This document shows, piece after piece, positions 1 to 6,174 of a stretch of DNA of 6,174 nt. The position numbers and the translations under genes were made by a program. The stretch covers positions 1 to 6,174 of the forward strand of contig NVRZ01000209.1 of the NCBI GenBank assembly GCA_002401055.1. Reading direction: 5' to 3'. Below the pieces are notes generated by a model. It was not told the origin of the DNA. It did not search any database and worked only from the letters and a program-made list of their open reading frames with translations. The first letter of the stretch is position 1; every line of letters begins with the position of its first letter. Source of the stretch: Bacteroidota bacterium (GTDB lineage: Bacteria; Bacteroidota; Bacteroidia; NORP154).

Positions 1-1
1 T

Positions 2-295
2 TCATTAAATATTATTTTATATAATATCCCTATTAGAGGAAGTATTAACCAAAACATGCTAAAGAACAGTACCACACAATGGTTTCCGATCATTCCAAGA
101 TCACAATTAGCTGATAACATTTACGGTACGGGTAACTTCCTCATTCAAATTAGTGCTAATGAATATGCTGAATATGGAAAGAGATCACAAAGTGCCTCCG
201 GAGCTGTAAATATATCTACAGAGGACCTATTTAAAATGATGAAAGACGTAACAAAGAGACAAGTTAAGGAATATGATGAGCGACCAAAAGAGTGA
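2..295 (+). CDS. Unrecognised protein, C-terminal part (probably cut by left window edge)
   Basis: The frame is open from the left edge to a TGA at 293-295, so this is most likely the C-terminal 97 residues of a longer protein. An ATG at 56 could alternatively start a complete 79-residue protein. The first 35 bases are extremely AT-rich and could be non-coding, and the only SD-like bases (GGA, 38-40) lie 15 nt from that ATG, too far to decide it. I do not recognise the family. The visible part is soluble-looking, with no membrane segment. A glycine/serine-containing stretch (GTGNFLIQIS, then SASGAV) precedes a charged helical tail (EDLFKMMKDVTKRQVKEYDE). The tail loosely recalls the last helix of caspase-like domains, but no catalytic motif is in view, so I do not assign it. 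The next gene starts 30 bp downstream on the same strand, so the two are probably co-transcribed and may be functionally linked. Confidence 0.6.
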   Translation, partial: SLNIILYNIPIRGSINQNMLKNSTTQWFPIIPRSQLADNIYGTGNFLIQISANEYAEYGKRSQSASGAVNISTEDLFKMMKDVTKRQVKEYDERPKE

Positions 296-325
296 TCGAT
301 TCCAATTATTTATTGAATTTTAAAA

Positions 326-421
326 ATGAAGAATCAGTTAATCCTTTCTATCTCTATCATTTCCAGAAGAGCAATGGTCATCTTCATCGTGCTTATCAAC
401 TCAATGTCCATTTTCTCACAA
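326..421 (+). other. Probable N-terminal signal peptide of the caspase-like protein
   Basis: Residues 1-32 carry Lys2 and a double arginine (14-15), then a hydrophobic stretch at 17-30 (MVIFIVLINSMSIF) and Ser-Gln. The ending 'FSQ' is a common signal peptidase I pattern in Bacteroidota, with cleavage likely around residues 31/32. The n-region is longer and more hydrophobic than usual, so an uncleaved membrane anchor is possible. If real, the protease would act in the periplasm, at the outer membrane or outside the cell. Confidence 0.6.
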
Positions 422-3400
422 ACCCATAAAAGCCCCGCTAGAATTATTCTGGAGTCAGAGATGAAAAGAATTACGATCAGGGCTGTTATCGTAGGTGTTT
501 CTGAATATAAAAACTTCCCTGAGGAGCAGCAACTATTGTATGCCGATGACGATGCAAAAACACTTTACGATTTTCTACGGACCAAAGCGGAGATTGACAG
601 TTCTAACATACACGTGTTTTTGAATGCAGAGGCCCATGGTGCTTCTATCAAAGCCCATTTATACCGAATACTTTTTAAAGAATCGCAACCTGGAGATGTT
701 GTAATATTTTACTTCGCAGGGCATGGAGATGTAGATGCAACCATTGATGATGGCTTCTTGTTAATGCATGACGTAAGTGCAGATGGAGATTACTTTATTA
801 GCGATGCTTTACAAGTTAGCGATGTGCAAGGTCTGATAACTACTGCCGGTTCTAAAGGGGTCAAAGTAATTCTGATTACGGATGCATGCAGGGCCGGAAA
901 ACTGGTTGGAGATTCGCGTGGCGCGCTACACACGACTGCAGCTCTACTTCGAGAGTGGAATTATGCTTTGAAGTTAGTTTCTTGTCAAAGTGATCAAAGT
1001 TCAATGGAAGGGGAAAGATGGGGTGATGGTCATGGAGTTTTTACCTTTCACCTTGTCAATGGGCTAATGGGGCTTGCTGATGAGAATAAGGACAAAGTTG
1101 TGAGCTTCGGAGAGATATCGGACTATGTAAGGGCTCATGTCAAGAAGGATACGGAGTATAGGCAAGTTCCAAAATCTACAGGCGATGAAACCTACAATAT
1201 GTTCCTTGTGGAGGATAGTGCATTGGCAGAGGCAGAAGCAGTAATGAAGGCACATCGAGAGAAGTTCAATTATCCTACAATTAATCGGGGTATTCGAACC
1301 AGGGGAGGGGTGATTTCGGATAAGATACGAAGTGCTATAACTCAACTTAGGACTGAAATAAAAAATGAAAATCTACGAGGCTCCATGTATTTTGTGAATG
1401 ATGATGAATCGATGATTCAAATAGATAAGGTAAAAACGAGTATTGCACATTCTCGACAAATTAATGACATCTGTTATATATCTGATCAGGATATTCTGGT
1501 AACCGCATCGGCTGACAATCTTCTCAAGACGTTTCAAGGCGCATCTCTAAAAGAATTGAATACACTTGCGAAGCACAAAGCCCCCGTTCTTTGCGTAGCA
1601 AGTAATCCTACCAATACAGATATTATAGTCAGTGGTGGAATGGATAACACGCTTTATCTCTGGAGCGCTAATTCAGGAAAAACCCTAGGGAAAATGAAGG
1701 GAGCACATGCAACAAAAGTAAACGATGTAATATTCACGAGGGATGGAGAACATATCATTAGTGCTGGCGATGACAACAATATTAACATTTGGTCTACGAT
1801 GTCAGCCAAACTATCAAGCACACTCAGTGGCCATAAGTCAAATGTAATTGAATTGTGCATTAGTCCAGATGGCCGAATCTTGATATCCGGAGGTGAGAAT
1901 GGTGAAATTTTGGTTTGGGACTTAAGTTCGAAAACGATGCATCAGATTGAACATCATACAAAACCGATAACTACCATTTTGTTTCCTAAGGACAATAGAT
2001 CATTTATTACTGCCAGCAAGGGTGAATCTATAGCGATTTGGAATCTCGATAAACTGGAATTGATAAAGGGAATAAAATTGACCTCTCCTAAAGAAGAATT
2101 GTTGAATTGTCATAACCAAAACCTCTTTGTAAGAGATAGGCGGGGGGCTATCTACTTCCTCAATACTAACTCAGAAAAAGCGACTAGTAGTACTGTTAGA
2201 ACCAAAGGAGTATCCGTTGTTCACTTCTCCGAAGAAAATGAGAGGATATATTGGGTTACAGGTATTGGTAATATTGCTGGGGCCGACCTTGCACTACCCA
2301 AGTTGAAACCATCAGTTTTGCATTTGTTTGGTGAGCTACTAAAAATGGGTATTTCAGAACAGCTTAAAGAAATACTCAAGGCTGAAGTATTTTCAGCACT
2401 TATTTCTTCAGCAGAGGGAATAATTGAGCCATTTATTAGAGGATTAACCAGGCTACCTAGTATTCAACAAATTCAGGAATCCATAACTGATATTGAAGAG
2501 GCATTGAAGATCTATCCAGATGATTCTTTGTTGACCAGAAAGGCGAGCTTTCAGAAATTGTTTCTTGAAGTACAAGAGATACTTCTTTCAAATGACTATC
2601 AAGAGTATCCCCTTGCCATTGAAAAACTTGACCTGATAATTAAGGAAGAGCCTAATGCAGCTTATACTTACAATACTAAAAGTGTTATATATCAAAAGTT
2701 GCAAGAAGTTGACAAAGCCAAGAAGAATGCGAGTATCGCTAAAGAAAAAACTCCAAGCTGGTCAGAACCAAGAAACAATTTGGGTAAGATTTATTTGGAG
2801 GAAGGAGAATATGAAAAAGCAATCACTGAATACAAAGAGATAATAAGTATCCATCCAAAATCATCAAAAGGATATAGCAACGTTGGTTCAATATATGCTT
2901 CACTAGGTGATTTCAAGAGAGCAGAAGGCTATTATAAGCAATCAATAGCCGCAGATTCACTTAATCCTGACATCTATCTTAAATACAGCCAATTGCAACT
3001 TAGGAGAGGGCGCTATAAAGATGCAGAACGTCTTCTTAAGAAGAGCAATGATATTGATTCCTTAGATGTAAGCAGTCTATTGCAGAGCGGAATGCTGTAC
3101 GATTTTTTATTTCGAAATGATTTCAATTCTGCTGAGAGATTTGAAGAGGCTCATCGCCTATTGATCAAGGCCAATACGCAATATCCGAATGATTCCCGCA
3201 CTTACACAGACTTATCGAAATTTTACATTAACAATTTTGAAAACCAAAGCGTAAATGCAATGAGCTTTTTGTACACATATTTTGAGGTAAAAGAGCAGGA
3301 TAAATCTGAGTTGACCCTTGCAATTGCGAATCATGTGAAGCTATTATGTGAGGTGGCGCTGCGGTTAAATCCATATTCTGACGATGCATTGGATGGAGTA

Positions 3401-4438
3401 GCGTTTTCCACCCTGATTCTAAATAAAAACGCTGAAGCGGAACGGTTGTATATAGCTTCTATTGCAAAAAATCCGAATACCCCTCGGGTTTACTGTAGGT
3501 ATGCAAAATATTGCTCTGGTCAAGATATGATTGAGAAGGCAGTGTCTAACTACAATAAAGCTATTGAATTGGATCCTAAATATCTTCTCGCTTACGCAGA
3601 ACTATGGGGCTTACTACGGCAACAAAAAGATATGGTGGGAATTAAAAAACTATATGCACTTGCAACAAAGAACTTTCCAAATTCGCCCATTTTTGACTAT
3701 AAAAGAAGTGTGCTCCCAGGATACAAACCATCTAAAAAAGAAATTGAAAACATTTTGAAGAAGGACAATAATTTCTACTACGCATCCTTGTTAGCTTACA
3801 ATTACAACTATACAAATCTTGCTGGACAACCTTCAGTGATTGAGGATGAACAATATGTGACCAGAGTTAGAAGAACAAAGCGCATCAGCAGCGAATACAC
3901 CATTATACAAGACAAAGATATGTTTGACGAACCTATTTATGGCCTTATGCATGCATCTGGAGCAATTAGCATTGCCATTGAGTATGATACTATTGTTAAG
4001 GTCAATGCCACAACAGTACTAGCAGCTAGATCTCCATTCAGCAGTACTGGATCTGCAATGAGCGGGCTTTATTGGTTTAATATGTCCGGTGATTTGAAAA
4101 AATTAATAAAAAAGTATGGTACCCTTAATAACAATGGTAATCCAGGCAGTAAGAATAACACATACATTACAATGAAGCATGGTTGTTACGATCTTAACGG
4201 AAATATTTTAATCCCCGAGAAATTCGATTATATCCATCATTTTTCAAATGGTAATAAACTTATATTGGTAGAGAAAGATGGTAAATTCGGCTGTTACAAT
4301 CTTTATGGGCAATATGTAATCCCAGCAAAATATGATATGATATTGCCTGCCAGCACCTTGTTTCAGACACCAGGCGTCTCGTGCAAGTTAGGAGGCAATT
4401 CTATCTCTCTGAACTACGCAGGGAAACCTTTGAAGTAA
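326..4438 (+). CDS. Caspase-like (peptidase C14) protein with WD40, TPR and WG repeats
   Basis: This is a 1370-residue multidomain protein. Residues 1-32 resemble a signal peptide. Residues ~47-295 form a caspase-like domain: strand ITIRAVIVGVSEY, catalytic His133 in FYFAGHGD, Cys188 in ITDACRAG, then SCQSDQSSMEGE and GVFTFHLVNGLMG, ending near QVPKSTGD. Asp186, two residues before the cysteine, matches the acidic S1-pocket position of metacaspases, which cleave after Arg or Lys; that specificity is inferred here. About seven WD40 repeats follow (~372-655), then a helical linker, about ten TPR-like repeats (~712-1120) and up to four WG-type repeats (~1204-1340). The repeats are protein-interaction platforms in known families, so the protein is probably a scaffolded or sensor-controlled cysteine protease. 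The start at 326 has an A-rich leader (TTTTAAAA), usual for Bacteroidota. An ATG at 461 would remove the signal peptide. The frame is uninterrupted. Substrate and pathway are unknown. Confidence 0.93.
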   Translation: MKNQLILSISIISRRAMVIFIVLINSMSIFSQTHKSPARIILESEMKRITIRAVIVGVSEYKNFPEEQQLLYADDDAKTLYDFLRTKAEIDSSNIHVFLNAEAHGASIKAHLYRILFKESQPGDVVIFYFAGHGDVDATIDDGFLLMHDVSADGDYFISDALQVSDVQGLITTAGSKGVKVILITDACRAGKLVGDSRGALHTTAALLREWNYALKLVSCQSDQSSMEGERWGDGHGVFTFHLVNGLMGLADENKDKVVSFGEISDYVRAHVKKDTEYRQVPKSTGDETYNMFLVEDSALAEAEAVMKAHREKFNYPTINRGIRTRGGVISDKIRSAITQLRTEIKNENLRGSMYFVNDDESMIQIDKVKTSIAHSRQINDICYISDQDILVTASADNLLKTFQGASLKELNTLAKHKAPVLCVASNPTNTDIIVSGGMDNTLYLWSANSGKTLGKMKGAHATKVNDVIFTRDGEHIISAGDDNNINIWSTMSAKLSSTLSGHKSNVIELCISPDGRILISGGENGEILVWDLSSKTMHQIEHHTKPITTILFPKDNRSFITASKGESIAIWNLDKLELIKGIKLTSPKEELLNCHNQNLFVRDRRGAIYFLNTNSEKATSSTVRTKGVSVVHFSEENERIYWVTGIGNIAGADLALPKLKPSVLHLFGELLKMGISEQLKEILKAEVFSALISSAEGIIEPFIRGLTRLPSIQQIQESITDIEEALKIYPDDSLLTRKASFQKLFLEVQEILLSNDYQEYPLAIEKLDLIIKEEPNAAYTYNTKSVIYQKLQEVDKAKKNASIAKEKTPSWSEPRNNLGKIYLEEGEYEKAITEYKEIISIHPKSSKGYSNVGSIYASLGDFKRAEGYYKQSIAADSLNPDIYLKYSQLQLRRGRYKDAERLLKKSNDIDSLDVSSLLQSGMLYDFLFRNDFNSAERFEEAHRLLIKANTQYPNDSRTYTDLSKFYINNFENQSVNAMSFLYTYFEVKEQDKSELTLAIANHVKLLCEVALRLNPYSDDALDGVAFSTLILNKNAEAERLYIASIAKNPNTPRVYCRYAKYCSGQDMIEKAVSNYNKAIELDPKYLLAYAELWGLLRQQKDMVGIKKLYALATKNFPNSPIFDYKRSVLPGYKPSKKEIENILKKDNNFYYASLLAYNYNYTNLAGQPSVIEDEQYVTRVRRTKRISSEYTIIQDKDMFDEPIYGLMHASGAISIAIEYDTIVKVNATTVLAARSPFSSTGSAMSGLYWFNMSGDLKKLIKKYGTLNNNGNPGSKNNTYITMKHGCYDLNGNILIPEKFDYIHHFSNGNKLILVEKDGKFGCYNLYGQYVIPAKYDMILPASTLFQTPGVSCKLGGNSISLNYAGKPLK
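464..1210 (+). other. Caspase-like (C14) catalytic domain
   Basis: Residues ~47-295 of the 326-4438 product. His133 (codon 722-724) and Cys188 (codon 887-889) each sit at the end of a hydrophobic beta strand (VVIFYF and VKVILIT), as in the caspase fold. An acidic helix start (YADDDAKTLYDFL, 72-84) corresponds to the region that helps form the S1 pocket in metacaspases. An EF-hand-like loop lies at 252-263. No death or prodomain precedes the domain; only the signal-like peptide and a short linker do. Confidence 0.92.
1439..2290 (+). repeat. WD40 repeat array (about seven blades, within the caspase-like protein)
   Basis: Residues ~372-655 form successive units of about 42 residues. Clear units start near the HS/H-K/AH/GHK/HHT dipeptide positions (375, 417, 461, 503, 544) and end in LWSA, IWST, VWDL and IWNL. 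The first unit lacks the terminal Trp (LLKTFQG). A sixth (~583-613, ending IYFLNT) and a seventh (~622-655) are degenerate. Seven units fit one closed beta-propeller. The propeller begins about 75 residues after the protease domain, following a charged helical linker. Confidence 0.85.
2459..3685 (+). repeat. TPR array (within the caspase-like protein)
   Basis: Residues ~712-1120 are almost wholly helical, with repeated 34-residue TPR patterns. The clearest units are 812-845 (LGKIYLEEGEYEKAITEYKE, ending in IHP), 847-880 (VGSIYASLGDFKRAEGYYKQ), 881-914 (LQLRRGRYKDAERLLKK) and 1052-1085 (KAVSNYNKAIELDP). Units between 915 and 1050 are longer and irregular. The array would form a superhelix for binding peptides or partner proteins. 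Confidence 0.85.
3935..4345 (+). repeat. C-terminal WG-type repeats (within the caspase-like protein)
   Basis: Residues ~1204-1340 contain units of the WG beta-repeat pattern (aromatic-Gly, short strand, Asn/Ser-Gly turn, Ile-Pro, Tyr/Phe-Asp). The best are HGCYDLNGNILIPEKFDYI (1285-1303) and FGCYNLYGQYVIPAKYDMI (1321-1339). YGLMHASGAISIAIEYDTI (1205-1223) is a good third, and SGLYWFNMSGDL (1246-1257) a degenerate fourth. The canonical Trp is replaced by Tyr, His or Phe. The role of WG repeats is not firmly known; binding is inferred. Confidence 0.75.
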
Positions 4439-4479
4439 TTTGTAAAATTTCATACGCGGCATCAAACCCGCTAAGTATA
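4439..4479. other. 41-bp convergent intergenic gap
   Basis: The plus-strand caspase-like gene and the minus-strand PorP gene end facing each other here. The only structure visible is a weak 4-bp GC stem (GCGG at 4456-4459 with CCGC at 4468-4471, 8-nt loop) and no U-tract follows on either strand. I do not call it a terminator. Confidence 0.5.
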
Positions 4480-5559
4480 CTATTTCGCTCCTTTAGGATT
4501 CTTCTTTCTTTTCGCTGGAGTTATCGCATAAGGCATTTTTGTAAATTTAGCACACGGCACCATAAACTTTCGTCTTTTTGCATCCTTTTTGTATTCGGCC
4601 CGAGAATATTCATATATAATCGATATCTCATGCGCCCCATGTGAAACAAGCCCCAGTTTCGAGATTGTGATATCATAACTATAACCAACGCTTAAATAAT
4701 CCTGTACTTTATATCCAACCGACAAAATAATAGCATCGTTATTCGAATAGCCATCTTTATATGCCTTAAACAAGGGAATTCCCCGATACCAAACGCCAAC
4801 CATGTATGCGCGTAGTTTATAGTATGCACCGATGTCAAATTGATCCCATTCTCCCTGTGCTTTGTAGTTTGCAGCTATTGTTACGCTCCTAGTTACCTCG
4901 CCCTTTTCTGTCTTTTTAACCGGAATAATATAACCACCATGTAAAGAATACTTCATTGGTAGATCGGCGTCATATCCCATAAAAGAATAATTGGGTGTTG
5001 TGAGATGGTCAACTGCTATTCCAAACCAGAAATCACTACCGTAGCCAATTATCCCAACTGCCATATCAAAATAAGAAATACTCCTCTTTTCAAAAATTTC
5101 AACAGAGTTTGGATCATCTCTTAAAAGTTGATCACCAAATATGAGCTTAGGAAAGTCCATGGTATAATTCGAGTAGGACGCGCGAACACCCGCATTGACA
5201 AAAAACTTTCGCGTAACAGCCATTTTATAAGAATACAATCCGCCAACTTTAACATATCTAAGACCTGCACTACCCGCTTTATCCCTAACCAAAAGTATTC
5301 CTACACCACTATTAATTGAACTCAAATTGTGATCATAGAAAAACGTATAAGAGGTGTAGGTATCTGTAACGCCCGGCCATTGCTTTCTGTAATTTGCGCC
5401 TGCCCTTCCTTGAATCGTGTTTCCGGTAAATGCAGGATTCAAATACAGTGGAGCGGAATAAAATTGAGAAAATTGAGGATCCTGCGCCAAAGAATACTCA
5501 GTTGATATAACAATTGAAGCAATTAATAATATTGAGCTATATTTCAGTATACCTTTCAT
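4480..5559 (-). CDS. PorP/SprF family type IX secretion system membrane protein
   Basis: This 359-residue protein is predicted to form an outer-membrane beta-barrel. It has a signal peptide (residues 1-25, cleavage likely at SLA/Q) and then the family's hallmark N-terminus, DPQFSQFYSAPLYLNPAFTG (27-46). Alternating aromatic and glycine-rich beta strands fill the rest, for example KVGGLYSYKM, GYKVQDYLSVGYSYD and the closing strand HEISIIYEYS (~320-329). A lysine/arginine-rich tail of 30 residues contains PCAKF (335-339), resembling the Cys-Pro-x-Phe-like endings of many family members. PorP and SprF are T9SS components; paralogs are often paired with secreted proteins carrying a type-B C-terminal signal, and which role applies here cannot be told. 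It begins 10 bp after the stop of the upstream PD40 gene, so one operon is likely. The length is normal for the family. Confidence 0.95.
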   Translation of the reverse strand: MKGILKYSSILLIASIVISTEYSLAQDPQFSQFYSAPLYLNPAFTGNTIQGRAGANYRKQWPGVTDTYTSYTFFYDHNLSSINSGVGILLVRDKAGSAGLRYVKVGGLYSYKMAVTRKFFVNAGVRASYSNYTMDFPKLIFGDQLLRDDPNSVEIFEKRSISYFDMAVGIIGYGSDFWFGIAVDHLTTPNYSFMGYDADLPMKYSLHGGYIIPVKKTEKGEVTRSVTIAANYKAQGEWDQFDIGAYYKLRAYMVGVWYRGIPLFKAYKDGYSNNDAIILSVGYKVQDYLSVGYSYDITISKLGLVSHGAHEISIIYEYSRAEYKKDAKRRKFMVPCAKFTKMPYAITPAKRKKNPKGAK

Positions 5560-5569
5560 AATATTAGCT

Positions 5570-6174
5570 TTAATCCTGTTTGCGTTCCAATTTTATTGGG
5601 TCGTAATGCTGCGAAAAATCCCCCACATCATATCCAATTATTTTGTGCAGGGTTTCATAACCTTCTGCCTCTATCGACATGTTAAACTTCTTATTAGGGG
5701 GAAGAACTAATAAATATTTTCCTGTTCTTGAAGTGGTATTATATATTGCTTTAATTTCATCGTTGTCGTATTCCTTAAGCGTGATTTTAGCGGTTAACGT
5801 AATGCCAATTGAGTCAGCGGAGGTAATTACTCCTCTAACAATTGTATAATGCCGAAATTCATAGGGCATGTTAACCGTATACAAATCCTGACCGCCAAAT
5901 CCTCCTAAAGTACCTGATGCGTAGTACCCCGTTCTCCCATCAGCCGACAAAACAAAAAACAAATCATCATCTGTAGTATTGATTGGATATCCCAAATTCT
6001 TAGGCTTCCCCCAAGTTCCGTTGTCATACAATTCTGATTTATAGATATCGTAGCCCCCCATCGTTGAATGACCTTCTGAACTAAAATAAAGAGTAACATT
6101 ATCAGGGTGAATAAATGGAGCGTCGTCATCATATATCGTATTAATTGTTGAGCCAAGATTTATTGGCAAACTCC
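5570..6174 (-). CDS. PD40-repeat envelope protein, C-terminal part (5' end outside window)
   Basis: The frame is open to the right edge, and the TTG at 6169-6167 is merely an internal leucine codon: the preceding codon is also sense, and the sequence starts mid-repeat (LPINLGSTINT). About 201 residues are visible. Counting from that TTG codon as residue 1, two PD40 (WD40-like, TolB-type) repeats lie at ~14-44 (APFIHPDNVTLYFSSEG, then GGYDIYKS) and ~65-98 (LFFVLSADGRTGYYAS, then GGQDLYTV). A carboxypeptidase-regulatory-like beta domain follows at ~109-182 (VRGVITSADS, SRTGKYLLVLPP, EAEGYETLHK), then the end PIKLERKQD. In T9SS-associated proteins such as PorE the order is TPR, PD40, regulatory domain, OmpA. 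Here the stop falls right after the regulatory domain and PorP/SprF starts 10 bp later, so no OmpA peptidoglycan-binding domain exists. It is probably a periplasmic or outer-membrane partner of the PorP protein. Confidence 0.88.
   Translation of the reverse strand, partial: SLPINLGSTINTIYDDDAPFIHPDNVTLYFSSEGHSTMGGYDIYKSELYDNGTWGKPKNLGYPINTTDDDLFFVLSADGRTGYYASGTLGGFGGQDLYTVNMPYEFRHYTIVRGVITSADSIGITLTAKITLKEYDNDEIKAIYNTTSRTGKYLLVLPPNKKFNMSIEAEGYETLHKIIGYDVGDFSQHYDPIKLERKQD

Noticed and set aside
9..27. AT-only inverted repeat (ATATTAT at 9-15, ATAATAT at 21-27, 5-nt loop)
   Set aside because: With only A/T bases and 7-bp arms it is easily found by chance, and it lies within a frame that is open to the window edge. 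No operator or terminator role can be supported.
1064..1345. 93-codon minus-strand open frame
   Set aside because: It lies inside the caspase-like coding region opposite a clear domain, and its translation shows no recognisable motif.
1654..1860. 68-codon minus-strand open frame
   Set aside because: It is antisense to the WD40 repeats, a shadow of the real frame.
2655..2843. 62-codon plus-strand open frame
   Set aside because: It overlaps the TPR coding region in another frame; its Lys-rich translation is an out-of-frame reading of AAG/AAA-rich codons.
3531..3758. 75-codon plus-strand open frame
   Set aside because: It is an out-of-frame shadow of the TPR region with no start signal or family resemblance.
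4456..4471. Small GC hairpin in the convergent gap as a bidirectional terminator
   Set aside because: The stem is only 4 bp with an 8-nt loop and no T-run follows on either strand.
4381..4644. 87-codon plus-strand open frame spanning the convergent gap
   Set aside because: It overlaps the caspase-like gene's end and the PorP gene's conserved C-terminal strands in antisense, and its translation is an Arg/Phe/Ser-rich sequence typical of shadows.
5128..5319. 63-codon plus-strand open frame
   Set aside because: It is antisense to the PorP/SprF barrel region, with no supporting features.
5905..6156. 83-codon minus-strand open frame
   Set aside because: It is an alternative frame of the PD40 region; the PD40 frame is clearly the real one by motif content.
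6167..6169. TTG as the start codon of the PD40 protein
   Set aside because: The frame continues upstream to the window edge and the sequence begins in the middle of a repeat-like segment, so this is an internal leucine codon.

Overview
The window looks like chromosomal DNA from a member of the Bacteroidota. The evidence is low-GC coding sequence, A-rich rather than Shine-Dalgarno leaders before most starts, a PorP/SprF-family outer-membrane protein (a family tied to the Bacteroidota type IX secretion system, T9SS), a PD40-repeat envelope protein, and a signal peptide ending in the Bacteroidota-style 'FSQ'. No tRNA, rRNA, CRISPR array, insertion sequence or origin was seen.

Plus-strand half (1-4438): the end of an unrecognised reading frame (to 295) is followed after 30 bp by a very large gene of 1370 codons (326-4438). 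Its product combines a probable signal peptide, a caspase-like (peptidase C14) domain with an intact His133/Cys188 dyad, about seven WD40 repeats, a long TPR array, and C-terminal WG-type repeats. A protease sits at one end with three repeat platforms behind it. This suggests a sensor or scaffold-controlled protease, but substrate and trigger cannot be read from the sequence. Its cellular location depends on which start codon is used.

Minus-strand half (4480-6174): two genes run right to left, 10 bp apart, and look co-transcribed. The upstream one is cut by the right window edge; its visible C-terminal part has two PD40 repeats and a carboxypeptidase-regulatory-like domain but no OmpA domain. 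The downstream one is a complete PorP/SprF-family protein. Such pairs act at the outer membrane and are commonly associated with T9SS.

The two halves converge on a 41-bp gap with no convincing terminator. Nothing shows directly that the caspase-like protein and the PorP/PD40 pair work together. If the caspase-like protein is exported, all three recognisable products would belong to the cell envelope.
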